This document shows positions 1 through 7,747 of a stretch of DNA of 53,766 bases, piece by piece. The stretch spans positions 1 through 53,766 of the forward strand of contig BEHR01000027.1 of NCBI GenBank assembly GCA_002898555.1. The letters are read 5' to 3'. Below the pieces are notes generated by a model. The model was not told the origin of the DNA and made no database searches. It saw only the letters and a program-made list of their open reading frames with translations. The stretch comes from a bacterium HR15. Its GTDB lineage: Bacteria; Armatimonadota; Fimbriimonadia; Fimbriimonadales; GBS-DC. Both the position numbers and the translations under genes were made by a program. Positions within the stretch are counted from its first letter, which is position 1. Each line of letters starts with the position of its first letter.

Positions 1-276
1 CAACTCCGCGATTCGTTGATCGGTGGTGCGCCGATACTCTGCAAATTCGGCACTGAGACGCTCTACTGCCAGGGTCAACTCCGCGATTCGTTGATCGGTA
101 ATTCGTCGGTACTCAACAAACTCGGTATAGGCGCGCTCTTGTGCCTCTGCCAATCGTCGCACAATGGCGGGCAGTTCCAGCAGCTCGTCAGTTAGTAGGA
201 GCCGCCGTAGCTCCGCCTGCCATTCAGGATGTTCGGTAAGTAAACGCACCAGATCGTGCAGATCGTTTACGGTCAT
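1..276 (-). CDS. Coiled-coil protein, C-terminus cut by window edge
   Basis: The reading frame is open from an ATG at 276 to the window edge, so only the first 92 residues are visible. It starts MTVNDLHDLVRLL and continues with a helical, Glu/Arg/Leu-rich stretch. Two copies of a 75-base imperfect tandem repeat (1-75 and 76-150) encode a 25-residue unit containing TDQRIAEL, which is consistent with a coiled coil. A GGAGAGGG stretch lies about 10 bases upstream of the ATG. The opening (residues 1 to about 35) resembles the N-terminus of proteins that carry a coiled coil followed by a PD-(D/E)XK-like nuclease domain (DUF3782-type). That domain would lie outside the window, so the function is unproven. 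The gene follows the M16 peptidase operon on the same strand after 41 bases. Confidence 0.6.
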   Translation of the reverse strand, partial: MTVNDLHDLVRLLTEHPEWQAELRRLLLTDELLELPAIVRRLAEAQERAYTEFVEYRRITDQRIAELTLAVERLSAEFAEYRRTTDQRIAEL

Positions 277-317
277 CTTATCTAAACCCTCTCCACCAAT
301 AGAGTGTACCTCATTCT

Positions 318-1634
318 TTATGATAAGGTTTCGGTTGCGGCGATGCCCGGATCGCCCACCATTACAATGCTCATCCGCTCCGGCTGGAGGTATCGGGCGC
401 AGACTTGCTGCACCGCTTCCGACGAAACCGCATGAACCAGTTCTGGGTAGCGATGCCAATAGTCCATCGGTAGGCGATGCACCACCGTTTGCACAAACCG
501 ATCAGCGATACCCCCCAGCGTAATCCAGCCTAAAGTGTGTCTTCCGATGAGGTAATTCTTGGTTGCTTGTAGCTCGTGGGCGGGGATGGGTTGATGAGTT
601 AGCTGATCGATCTCGTACAGGATCTGGCGCAGCGCGTCGCGCGTGTTGTCAGTCGCTGTCTGGGCTTGCGCCACGAACGCCCCGATGCGCCGGTAGTAAT
701 CGATATGAGCGTTTACACTATAGGCATAGCCATACTGTTCGCGCACGGTTCGAAACAGGCGTGAGCTGGCACCGCCGCCCAGCAGGTTCACTCCCAGCAG
801 CAGGTCCAAGCTGTCAGGTGCGCTGCGCGGCGGTACCAGCGTGCCCAACATCAGGTGGCTTTGCACGGAGCCATCTCGCGATACAAACTGTTCACCCTTC
901 TCGGCAGGCTCGTGAGGGGGTGATGGCAGCTTGTCGTCGGGCGGTTCGCCTTGCCACGCGCTCAAATGCGTTTCCAGCAGGCGAACGAGGCGCGTCGTCC
1001 GAAAATCACCCACCACGATCAGCGTCGCTCCTGCAGGACGGTAGCGTTGTGCATGGAACGCTTGCAGATGTTCAGGTTGCCATCGCTGAAGCGCGTTCTC
1101 ATCGGGGGCAACACGATGATAAGGATGTGTTCCAAAGAGCGACCTGCGCAAACGCTCGTCCGCCAGAAAATCGGGCTGAGTACGCTGGAGGCGCAAACGC
1201 TGTAAAGTGTTTGCCCGATCGATTTCCACCTCTTCGGATGGAAAGACAGGATTGAGCAAGATATCCGCAACTAAATCGATCATCTGAGGCAAATGATGGC
1301 TCAGGCAGTGTGCCTGCAGCAAAGCGATCTCGGTGTTCGCACTGACCGCCAGTGCGCCGCCATAGCGATCAGCCTCCTCTTCGATTTGGAAGCTGCTGCG
1401 TTTGCGCGTGCCTGCGGTCATCAGCCGAGCGGTTGCCGCTGCCAATCCGACCATTGATTCCTCATCGAAGGCGCGTCCTGCGGTCGGAATAATCAGGCGT
1501 AGCTCTACACGGGGCGCGCGTGCGTCGGGAATCATCAGCAGCTGCAATCGGTTGGGAAGCACATGCTCTTCAGGCAATGGGAGACGCAGTTCACCTATCG
1601 GGTGATCGGGCGGTGGCGTGGTGGGAACGCTCAT
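318..1634 (-). CDS. M16 family peptidase-like protein, non-catalytic partner
   Basis: A 438-residue protein with the M16 (insulinase/processing-peptidase) fold. Where the catalytic members carry HxxEH, this one reads GLAAATARLM (residues 63-72), so the zinc site is missing and it should be the structural partner. The C-terminal M16 half (middle Gly-rich loop LLGGGASSRLF, then YAYSVNAHIDYY) is well preserved. The start ATG at 1634 is preceded by AGGAGG at a good distance and overlaps the stop of the catalytic M16 gene by four bases (ATGA), which implies translational coupling and a heterodimer, as in bacterial M16B pairs. No signal peptide is evident, so it is probably cytoplasmic. The substrate cannot be told from sequence. 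Confidence 0.9.
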   Translation of the reverse strand: MSVPTTPPPDHPIGELRLPLPEEHVLPNRLQLLMIPDARAPRVELRLIIPTAGRAFDEESMVGLAAATARLMTAGTRKRSSFQIEEEADRYGGALAVSANTEIALLQAHCLSHHLPQMIDLVADILLNPVFPSEEVEIDRANTLQRLRLQRTQPDFLADERLRRSLFGTHPYHRVAPDENALQRWQPEHLQAFHAQRYRPAGATLIVVGDFRTTRLVRLLETHLSAWQGEPPDDKLPSPPHEPAEKGEQFVSRDGSVQSHLMLGTLVPPRSAPDSLDLLLGVNLLGGGASSRLFRTVREQYGYAYSVNAHIDYYRRIGAFVAQAQTATDNTRDALRQILYEIDQLTHQPIPAHELQATKNYLIGRHTLGWITLGGIADRFVQTVVHRLPMDYWHRYPELVHAVSSEAVQQVCARYLQPERMSIVMVGDPGIAATETLS

Positions 1635-2956
1635 CCTAAACCTCCTTGGGCACCGGGAATAATCGTCATCACTGTGCGGTTGCGGGCGGTATTCAGGTAG
1701 CGCTGGGTCGCCTGCTGAACTTCGCGGCTCTCAATGCGGAGCAGTCGCTCCAGTTCCTGATTGATGGTGTTGGGGTCGCCGTCGAATACGGTCGCGAACG
1801 CTAATCCCAATGCGCGTCCCAGCGGACTTTGCAATCCATAGTAGAGGTGGTCGCTCCATCGCCGGGCAATTAGCTGCGTGCGAATGCGTTCCTGCTCGGT
1901 CTCTGTCATGCCTTCTTCCGCGAGGCGGGCGATCTCTTCATAGACCATTTGCTCGATGCGTTCAGGCGGGATATCAGGGTGGTGTAGCACGAACAGGCGG
2001 AACAGGCTGGGCGCAGGGCGTGCCTCCGCGCCACCGGAGAGGCTCACCGCCACCGCTTCTTGCTTCACCAGCCGTTGATAGAGCCTCGAAGCACGCCCGC
2101 CCACTAACACCTCACCCGCGATCTGCAGCGCGTCGTTGTCGGGTGCGCAGCGTGGTGGGATTTTCCATGCGAAAGCCAGGGCGGGCACACTTGCCAATGG
2201 GTCATGAAACACTTCTCGCCGCTCTGCGCGATCAGGCTCCGAGAGGTCCACCGATGGGGGTGGTGCCTGCGGGGGAATATCCTCAAAGAGCTGGCGTACC
2301 AGTGGACGAGCACGCCGCAAATCGTAGTCGCCAGCAATCACCAGCACCGCGTTATTGGGCGCATAGTAAGTGCGGAAAAACTGCTGCACATCCTCCAGCG
2401 TGGCGTTATCCAGATCCTCCATCGAGCCGATGACCGAATGTTGATTAGCAAAGTTATCATAGGCGAGTTCGCGAAATCGCTCCAACGCGCGAGCGTAGGG
2501 CTGGTTATCGGTGCTTAAGCGTCGCTCCTCTTTGACCACCGCGCGCTGATTGTCTAAGTTTTCCTGCGAAACCTGTAATGAACGCATCCGATCCGCCTCC
2601 AGCCAGAGTCCCAACGGCAACTTCGAAGCGGGGAGCAGCTCAAAGTAAGCGGTGCAGTCGTAGCTGGTGAAACCGTTCAACACCCCACCATTCGATTCCA
2701 CATATTCGAAATGCTTCCCCCGCGGCACATTCGCCGAGCCTTGGAACATCATGTGTTCGAACAGGTGGGCGAAACCTGTTTTCCCTGGTGGTTCATCGCG
2801 TGAGCCAACCTTATACATCACCAGTACCGTGATCACGGGCGCCACACGATGAGGGGAAAACAGCACACGCAACCCATTCGCGAGAGTATACTCCTTGAAC
2901 TCTATCCGTGCAAGCGCGGTTCGATCCATCGGCACGCATGATACCCGAATCAGCAC
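1631..2956 (-). CDS. M16 family zinc metallopeptidase, catalytic subunit
   Basis: A 441-residue M16 peptidase with an intact zinc site: HLFEH at residues 64-68 and the distal glutamate pair in VKEERR (about residues 143-144), the spacing expected for the HxxEH-x(74-76)-E signature. The N-terminal part FKEYTLANGLRVLFSPH is typical of the family. The annotated start is a GTG directly abutting the stop of the previous gene; an ATG nine codons further in (2929, MDRTALARIEF) is an equally plausible start. It is coupled to the non-catalytic M16 gene downstream, and the two should form one peptidase. It sits third in a minus-strand operon behind a RibD-like reductase and an unknown protein. Confidence 0.92.
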   Translation of the reverse strand: MLIRVSCVPMDRTALARIEFKEYTLANGLRVLFSPHRVAPVITVLVMYKVGSRDEPPGKTGFAHLFEHMMFQGSANVPRGKHFEYVESNGGVLNGFTSYDCTAYFELLPASKLPLGLWLEADRMRSLQVSQENLDNQRAVVKEERRLSTDNQPYARALERFRELAYDNFANQHSVIGSMEDLDNATLEDVQQFFRTYYAPNNAVLVIAGDYDLRRARPLVRQLFEDIPPQAPPPSVDLSEPDRAERREVFHDPLASVPALAFAWKIPPRCAPDNDALQIAGEVLVGGRASRLYQRLVKQEAVAVSLSGGAEARPAPSLFRLFVLHHPDIPPERIEQMVYEEIARLAEEGMTETEQERIRTQLIARRWSDHLYYGLQSPLGRALGLAFATVFDGDPNTINQELERLLRIESREVQQATQRYLNTARNRTVMTIIPGAQGGLG

Positions 2957-3385
2957 TCACTGGTTCCGATGTTTCAGCTGGGGTCGCTCCTCAAAGTAGA
3001 GAATGTTGGTCTCGGAAAAAATCTGGTTGTGCAGTTTTTTGAGCAGTACCTGCGCTTCGGATGCAAAGCGAAAAGTGCCCGTTACCTCACCTTGCCATAC
3101 ATCCTCAATTACCCAATCCGGCACAGGCATATAGACAATCGGCTCTGGTGCGGGTACACGCACGGTCAGAATAGCAGGTCCCAGGCTGGGTTCGGTGAAG
3201 ATAAACTCCAATAGCACGCTATCGGGGCGATAGTGCGTGGTACCAATCTGTACGGTGGCACGGCGCATGCACTCTTTGAGCGTTGCGGTATCGTATTCGC
3301 CTGTGGGCGGTGCCTGTCCTTGTCGCAACGCTTCGTAAATCCGCTGTGTCTGTTCTCGTACAAACTCGCGCAGGGTCATTCTCAT
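2957..3385 (-). CDS. Conserved-looking protein of unknown function
   Basis: A 142-residue protein starting MRMTLREFVREQTQRIYEALRQG. I do not recognise the family. It has a helical N-terminus followed by an alternating hydrophobic, probably beta-rich centre with proline-flanked segments (PEPIVYMPVPDWVIED) and no membrane segment, signal peptide or cysteine motif. Its start overlaps the stop of the RibD-like gene by four bases, and its stop is immediately followed by the GTG of the M16 gene. It is therefore clearly part of a translationally coupled operon, which supports it being a real gene. Confidence 0.75.
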   Translation of the reverse strand: MRMTLREFVREQTQRIYEALRQGQAPPTGEYDTATLKECMRRATVQIGTTHYRPDSVLLEFIFTEPSLGPAILTVRVPAPEPIVYMPVPDWVIEDVWQGEVTGTFRFASEAQVLLKKLHNQIFSETNILYFEERPQLKHRNQ

Positions 3386-4098
3386 CGCCTCCTGTACCGC
3401 AGAAATAGCTCGCTTCCTTCCAGATAGGCGGAGAGCAGTTCGAATTCAGCGATACGCTCGCGCGGCAGCCCTGCACCATCAACCATCGTGGGCAGATGCG
3501 CGCCGCCCTTCACTTTTGGCGCGAGGGTCAGAAAGACCTCATCGACCAGCCCCGCATCGAAAAAGTAAAAATTCAGGTTGCCCCCGCCCTCCACCAGCAA
3601 ATAGCGTACCTCATAAGCTGTGTACAGCAGGCGTACTACCTCAGGAATATCGACTTGGGTCTCGCCGACCAAGTGAAGGGTGCCAACTCGTTGCAACGCG
3701 AGTTGCCTATCAGGGGGTAAGCGGGTGGGGGCGAAGATGAGGGCACGCCGTGAATCGGCGAAGAAAGGGTGCTCCAACGGCAGGTCGCCACTGGTGGTCA
3801 CCACTGCACGGTAGAGATGGTCGGGATAGTTCAGGTGAGGATCTGCACGTAGCGTGCCACCGCCGATGATCACAGCTTCAGCACGCGCCTCCAGGCGGTG
3901 CATCAGCCGCTGGTCGACAGGACTGCCTAATCCCTTCGCGCTGGAGCCGGGTTCGCCCAAAATGAGCTTACCATCCAGTGTGGTGACGGTGTTCGTGAAG
4001 ATATAGGGACGATCAGGAGGCGGCGTGGGAAACTGCACCTCCTCATAAAGCTGCTCTGGGTCGCCTATCCAACCCGTTCGGTCGATCAGCCGTATCAT
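3382..4098 (-). CDS. RibD C-terminal domain / dihydrofolate-reductase-fold reductase
   Basis: A 238-residue protein with the RibD C-terminal (pyrimidine reductase) fold. Recognisable parts are TVTTLDGKLIL (residues 37-47), the AEAVIIGGGTLRAD segment (73-86) that binds NADPH in the family, and LLVEGGGNLNFYF followed by LVDEVFLTLAPKVKGG near the C-terminus. There is no N-terminal deaminase domain, so it is a stand-alone reductase; whether it acts in riboflavin synthesis or on another substrate is unknown. An ATG at 4098 is preceded by GAGG about six bases upstream. It is the first gene of the four-gene operon that ends with the M16 pair. Confidence 0.88.
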   Translation of the reverse strand: MIRLIDRTGWIGDPEQLYEEVQFPTPPPDRPYIFTNTVTTLDGKLILGEPGSSAKGLGSPVDQRLMHRLEARAEAVIIGGGTLRADPHLNYPDHLYRAVVTTSGDLPLEHPFFADSRRALIFAPTRLPPDRQLALQRVGTLHLVGETQVDIPEVVRLLYTAYEVRYLLVEGGGNLNFYFFDAGLVDEVFLTLAPKVKGGAHLPTMVDGAGLPRERIAEFELLSAYLEGSELFLRYRRR

Positions 4099-4113
4099 CG
4101 CGTGCCTCGATTC

Positions 4114-4146
4114 AAAAAGCCCCTATTGCGCGGGCGCAATAGGGGC
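4114..4146 (-). terminator. Intrinsic terminator of the LysM/NlpC gene
   Basis: A perfect inverted repeat with arms of about 13 bases (GCCCCTATTGCGC and its complement) and almost no loop. On the minus strand it is followed by five Ts (five As at 4114-4118 on the plus strand). It sits between the stop of the NlpC/P60 gene (4175) and the start of the RibD-like operon. Confidence 0.85.
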
Positions 4147-4174
4147 AAACTCGCGGTCTCTGGCGTTTATGCCG

Positions 4175-4918
4175 TCAACGGCTCACGCGGCGTGCGCCCG
4201 CGTATCGCTGTTTATAATACCCTTTATCCAGCGAATCGATACGCACGCGCCCACGCGCGCTGGAAGCGTGGATGAACTTGCCGTTGCCAATATAGATACC
4301 CACATGGGAGATATGGCGTCCGCGCGTGCGGAAGAAAACAAGATCGCCCGGCTGAAGTTGATTACGCGGCACAGGCTTGCCCACAGCCGCCTGGGCACGG
4401 GAACTATGCGGAAGGTGGATACCGGCGCTGCGATAGACATGCAGCACGAAACCAGAGCAGTCGAACCCGCGCGAACTGCTGCCCCCATAACGATAGGGGT
4501 GTCCAAGATAGCGGTGAGCGATCTGCAGCACCCGCTGAGTAGCCACGCGGGTCTTATCGGATGAATTTGACTTGTTAGCCTTGTCGGATAACGCCCGCAA
4601 TGCCTCCACACGCGATGGATTGCGCCGGGTGAGCCGACTGTTGGTAGAACGCGTTGTCCCGCGTTTAGGGGGCTGCCTTTGAGCGGCCACAGCGACCTTC
4701 ACCGGGACACGAATTACATCACCCGGTTGCAGTTTATGCGGATTGCGAAGGCGGTTGACCTTCAGCAAGTCAGGGAGGCGCAATCCGAATCGATGAGCAA
4801 TCTTGTAGAGCGAATCGCCCTCCTTCACTGTGTATCGAATGGTCTGCTGCGCCGAGGCGGTAATCATTAGGCTCACACACAGGGCTGTCAGCCCTGTACT
4901 CCGAACAAAATAACCCAT
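4175..4918 (-). CDS. LysM - NlpC/P60 cell-wall endopeptidase
   Basis: A 247-residue secreted peptidoglycan hydrolase. The order is signal peptide (residues 1-23), one LysM domain (about 28-72: RYTVKEGDSLYKIAHRFG...LQPGDVIRVP), a basic Ser/Arg/Asn linker (80-125), then an NlpC/P60 domain (about 128-247). The catalytic Cys lies in DCSGF (C154), His in SHVGIYIG (H205), and a third polar residue is probably H217 in FIHAS. The frame stays open far upstream, but AGGAGG seven bases before the ATG at 4918 and the signal peptide fix the start here; the longer reading runs through a repeat element. It should cleave peptide stems of peptidoglycan outside the cytoplasmic membrane. Confidence 0.93.
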   Translation of the reverse strand: MGYFVRSTGLTALCVSLMITASAQQTIRYTVKEGDSLYKIAHRFGLRLPDLLKVNRLRNPHKLQPGDVIRVPVKVAVAAQRQPPKRGTTRSTNSRLTRRNPSRVEALRALSDKANKSNSSDKTRVATQRVLQIAHRYLGHPYRYGGSSSRGFDCSGFVLHVYRSAGIHLPHSSRAQAAVGKPVPRNQLQPGDLVFFRTRGRHISHVGIYIGNGKFIHASSARGRVRIDSLDKGYYKQRYAGARRVSR

Positions 4919-4957
4919 GCCTGCCCTCCTTGGTTCGTTTCTTGCTCTGGTTTTGAA

Positions 4958-4978
4958 AACCCCGCCTTTAAGACGGGG
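4958..4978 (-). promoter_or_regulatory. Hairpin in the leader of the LysM/NlpC gene
   Basis: The minus-strand transcript can form an AACCCCG...CGGGGTT stem followed by TTTTC, roughly 40 bases before the ribosome binding site, with a second small stem (TGCGACCGAGGTCGCA) just upstream. It could be an attenuator or simply a stable leader hairpin. I do not recognise a known riboswitch class. Confidence 0.35.
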
Positions 4979-5020
4979 TTCTTGTTCCGACTCTGCGACC
5001 TCGGTCGCAAAAGCAGGGGG

Positions 5021-5050
5021 ATTATACCCCCTCCCTACCTCCCAAGTCAA
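5021..5050 (-). promoter_or_regulatory. Sigma-70-type promoter of the LysM/NlpC gene
   Basis: On the minus strand, TTGACT (5045-5050) and TATAAT (5021-5026) are separated by 18 bases. Transcription would start near 5014, leaving a leader of about 95 bases before the ATG at 4918. Confidence 0.75.
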
Positions 5051-5058
5051 CCCCTTGA

Positions 5059-5366
5059 GAGGCTGTTCGAAAAATCCACCAAGCATTTGGAGGGCGAGCC
5101 TCCTGGCATGTAGGGGCAGACCTCCGTGTCTGTCCCATACCCTCACCCCTTGCCCCTCTCCCAGGGGGAGAGGGGCGTGGAGGGGCAGACCTGCGTGCAA
5201 AATTTTCTTTTCCGGAAGTACCCGTCTGGGTCGGAAAAGAAAATTTTGTCTACCCAAAAAACCATGCCAAATATTCTTTAACGGCTCGGCGGGAGCCTCG
5301 CCCTCCAATCTCGGCTCGGCAGGAGCCTCGCCCTCCAGCGAGCCGCGTGAATTTTCGAACCCCCTC
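5059..5366. mobile_element. TIR-bounded mosaic repeat element, copy A (MITE-like)
   Basis: The stretch is bounded by imperfect terminal inverted repeats: GAGGCTGTTCGAAAAAT on the left and its near complement GAATTTTCGAACCCCCTC on the right. Inside are the GEAPAEP-type units (GGCTCGGCAGGAGCCTCGCC), a TGTAGGGGCAGACCT segment and a palindrome at 5198-5248. CCCCTTGAGAG occurs on both sides (5051-5061 and 5368-5378), which looks like a target-site duplication of 8-11 bases. There is no coding capacity for a transposase. Similar elements lie at 11834-11998 and 25830-26092. The remainder of the gap 4919-5425 holds only the two divergent promoters. Confidence 0.7.
5198..5248. repeat. AAAATTTT-type palindromic repeat
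   Basis: An inverted repeat whose arms begin CAAAATTTTCTTTTCC and end GGAAAAGAAAATTTTG, with a central TACCCGTCTGGGTC. Relatives occur at 25949-26022 and, nested, at 41969-42127. Confidence 0.75.
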
Positions 5367-5411
5367 ACCCCTTGAGAGTATGCCAAAGCCGTAGTCCCTA
5401 TCCACATCAGG

Positions 5412-5417
5412 TACACT
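5412..5417 (+). promoter_or_regulatory. -10 box of lepA, leaderless type
   Basis: GGTACACT with its -10 hexamer TACACT ends eight bases before the lepA ATG at 5426, so transcription would begin at or next to the start codon. No Shine-Dalgarno sequence is present. No clear -35 box is visible. Confidence 0.55.
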
Positions 5418-5425
5418 TCTCTTGC

Positions 5426-7228
5426 ATGAGCGACCAGCAGCGCATTCGGAACTTCTGTATCATTGCTCATATCGACCATGGTAAGTCCACGCTGGCGGAT
5501 CGGCTAATGGAGTTCACTGGTGCTATCCCGCCAGGCACGACCGTGGAACAGGTACTGGATACGATGGATTTGGAGCGCGAGCGCGGCATCACCATTAAGA
5601 TGACCGCTGTGCGCTTGCATTATCGTGCGCGTGATGGACAGACCTATCAACTGAACCTCATCGATACACCCGGGCATGTGGACTTCACTTACGAGGTGTC
5701 GCGGAGCTTGGCGGCTTGCGAGGGCGCGATTCTCGTGGTGGATGCCTCGCAAGGCGTGGAAGCGCAAACAATTGCCAACACGAACCTTGCCTATAATCAG
5801 GGGCTAATTATCGTGCCTGTGATTAACAAGATTGATCTGCTTGCCGCCGACCCGGAGCGGGTCAAGGAGGAGATGGAGCATGCGCTGCTCATTGACCCCG
5901 CCGATGTGATCCTCGCCAGCGCGAAGGAGGGCATCGGCATCGAGGAGATTTTAGAGGCGGTGGTTCAACGCATTCCGCCCCCATCGGGCAATCCGAATGC
6001 ACCTTTGCGCGCGCTGGTATACGATTCGCACTATGACCCTTATGTGGGTGTAGTCGCCTATGTGCGCGTGGTGGACGGCAGCGTGCAGCCGGGCGACCGC
6101 ATTCGATTCATGTCCACGGGTAAGGAGTTCGAGGTGGCGCAAGTGGGCTATTTCACGCCCCAGCTGCGTCCCGCCGAGCGGCTAAACACAGGCGAAGTGG
6201 GCTACATCACCGCCGGCATCAAGTCGGTCAAAGACGCGCAAGTGGGCGACACCATCACCTCCGCGGAGCGATCCGCGCGCGAACCGCTGCCCGGCTTCCG
6301 CAAAGTGAAGCCGATGGTGTTCTGTGGATTATATCCGGTGGAAGGCGATAAGTACCCCGACCTACGCGATGCGCTGGAGAAGTTGAGCCTCAACGATGCC
6401 GCCATCACCTTCGAGCCAGAGACCAGCGCCGCGCTCGGTTTCGGTTTCCGATGTGGTTTTCTGGGACTGCTCCATATGGAGATTGTGCAGGAGCGGCTGG
6501 AACGCGAGTTCGGGCTGGAGTTGATTGCCACGGCACCCAGTGTGGTCTATCGTGTAGTGCTAAACGACGGCACAGTGCTGGAGATCGACAATCCGACGCG
6601 CTGGCCCGACGCGGGCAAAATCGCGCGGGTGGAGGAGCCTATCGTGAAGGCGACGGTGATGGTGCCTGCGGAATATGTGGGGGCAATCATGGAGCTTTGC
6701 ATGGGGCGGCGCGGTGAGTTCATCCGCATGGAGTACCCCACACCCCAGCGCGTGATTCTCTACTACCGCCTACCCCTCGGCGAGATCTTGCTCGATTTCT
6801 ACGACCAGCTCAAGACGCGCACACGCGGCTACGCCTCCTTTGATTATGAGCCGGCGGGCTACCGCGAAGCGGATATGGTCAAGCTGGACATCCTGCTGAA
6901 CGGGGAACCTGTCGATGCGCTCAGCTTTATTGCGCCACGCGAGCGGGCTTATCCGCGTGCACGCGCCATGGTGGAAAAGCTCAAGCAGGTGGTGCCACGC
7001 CAGCAGTTCGAGGTGCGCATTCAGGCAGCGATTGGCGCACGCATCGTCGCCTCCGAAGTGATTAAACCGTATCGCAAGAATGTGATTGCCAAATGCTATG
7101 GGGGCGACATCACGCGCAAACGCAAGCTGCTGGAGCGGCAGAAAGAGGGCAAGAAGCGCATGAAGCAAGTGGGTACGGTCGAAGTGCCACAGGAGGCGTT
7201 CCTCAGTGTGCTGAAAGTCAGCGACTAA
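5426..7228 (+). CDS. lepA: Elongation factor 4 (LepA), ribosome back-translocation GTPase
   Basis: A 600-residue protein, the usual LepA length. The GTPase domain shows the P-loop AHIDHGKST, the switch-region [19 protein letters not shown] and the NKID motif. It is followed by domain II, two EF-G-like alpha/beta domains, and the LepA-specific C-terminal domain ending [24 protein letters not shown]. The frame is open 18 codons further upstream, but ATG 5426 gives the canonical start [21 protein letters not shown] and sits just behind a -10 box. LepA remodels stalled ribosomes and aids 30S assembly. It is transcribed alone, divergently from the NlpC/P60 gene. Confidence 0.98.
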   Translation: MSDQQRIRNFCIIAHIDHGKSTLADRLMEFTGAIPPGTTVEQVLDTMDLERERGITIKMTAVRLHYRARDGQTYQLNLIDTPGHVDFTYEVSRSLAACEGAILVVDASQGVEAQTIANTNLAYNQGLIIVPVINKIDLLAADPERVKEEMEHALLIDPADVILASAKEGIGIEEILEAVVQRIPPPSGNPNAPLRALVYDSHYDPYVGVVAYVRVVDGSVQPGDRIRFMSTGKEFEVAQVGYFTPQLRPAERLNTGEVGYITAGIKSVKDAQVGDTITSAERSAREPLPGFRKVKPMVFCGLYPVEGDKYPDLRDALEKLSLNDAAITFEPETSAALGFGFRCGFLGLLHMEIVQERLEREFGLELIATAPSVVYRVVLNDGTVLEIDNPTRWPDAGKIARVEEPIVKATVMVPAEYVGAIMELCMGRRGEFIRMEYPTPQRVILYYRLPLGEILLDFYDQLKTRTRGYASFDYEPAGYREADMVKLDILLNGEPVDALSFIAPRERAYPRARAMVEKLKQVVPRQQFEVRIQAAIGARIVASEVIKPYRKNVIAKCYGGDITRKRKLLERQKEGKKRMKQVGTVEVPQEAFLSVLKVSD

Positions 7229-7239
7229 CACCCTCTCGC

Positions 7240-7294
7240 CAGCGGGAGAAGGGGGTTCATCCAACAGAGACGAACCCCCGTTCTCCTTGCTGAC
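7240..7294. terminator. Hairpin between convergent lepA and Cys-rich gene
   Basis: An imperfect long stem (GGGAGAAGGGGGTTC paired with GAACCCCCGTTCTCC, plus flanking CAGC/GCTG) in the gap between two convergent genes. There is no strong T-run, so termination could be bidirectional but weak. Confidence 0.5.
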
Positions 7295-7315
7295 GGGTGG
7301 TTGGGCAGGCAGAAG

Positions 7316-7663
7316 CTACATTTTGCCCCGAGGCATCACTTTGATATCTTCGGGCTTCAGGTCGGGAATGCCACCGTCGCCAGCAGCCCAGCCGCCCTTG
7401 CATTCGTGGCACACAGGTCGCCCCGCCTCCGCGTTATCGCCGCAGGGGCACGCCCCCATGTTGATCATGCACTGGTCGCATGGATGCTTCAGGCAGCAGT
7501 TGTAGGTGCCCTTCTGAATCGCCTTCTTCTTTTCCGCTGCGATAGTCGCTGCCGCTTTTTTGACGGCGGGAGAGCGCATGTCCTTCATCTGGGCAAACAG
7601 CACTGCCAAGATACCCGCAAGCACAATCACCAAGATCCCAACGAACAGTTTGGTATGTCTCAT
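7316..7663 (-). CDS. Membrane-anchored Cys-rich protein, function unknown
   Basis: A 115-residue protein with an N-terminal membrane anchor (residues about 5-25, KLFVGILVIVLAGILAVLFA), a Lys/Ala-rich helix and then a compact domain with eight cysteines: NCCLKHPCDQC, GACPCG and VCHECKGGW. The paired cysteines suggest metal binding or a redox site outside the membrane. ATG 7663 is chosen because GGAGG lies upstream and it begins directly with the anchor; the frame is open 17 codons further. I know similar NCCLKHPCDQC proteins only as hypothetical proteins. It lies 84 bases from the galU-like gene on the same strand. Confidence 0.75.
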   Translation of the reverse strand: MRHTKLFVGILVIVLAGILAVLFAQMKDMRSPAVKKAAATIAAEKKKAIQKGTYNCCLKHPCDQCMINMGACPCGDNAEAGRPVCHECKGGWAAGDGGIPDLKPEDIKVMPRGKM

Positions 7664-7747
7664 CGGCTTACCCTCCGAAGTGAGGGAACGAATAAGGCAA
7701 CAATACGGTTCCATCCATTCCTGCAGGAGCAGGCATGGGCGTCTGGC

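Noticed and set aside
4919-5014. A cyclic-di-AMP riboswitch in the LysM/NlpC leader
   Set aside because: The leader is only about 95 bases and lacks the conserved ydaO/yuaA sequence blocks. Two simple hairpins are all that is visible.
4919-5479. Longer N-terminus of the LysM/NlpC protein
   Set aside because: The upstream frame translates the repeat element and lies before the promoter. The ATG at 4918 has an ideal ribosome binding site and signal peptide.
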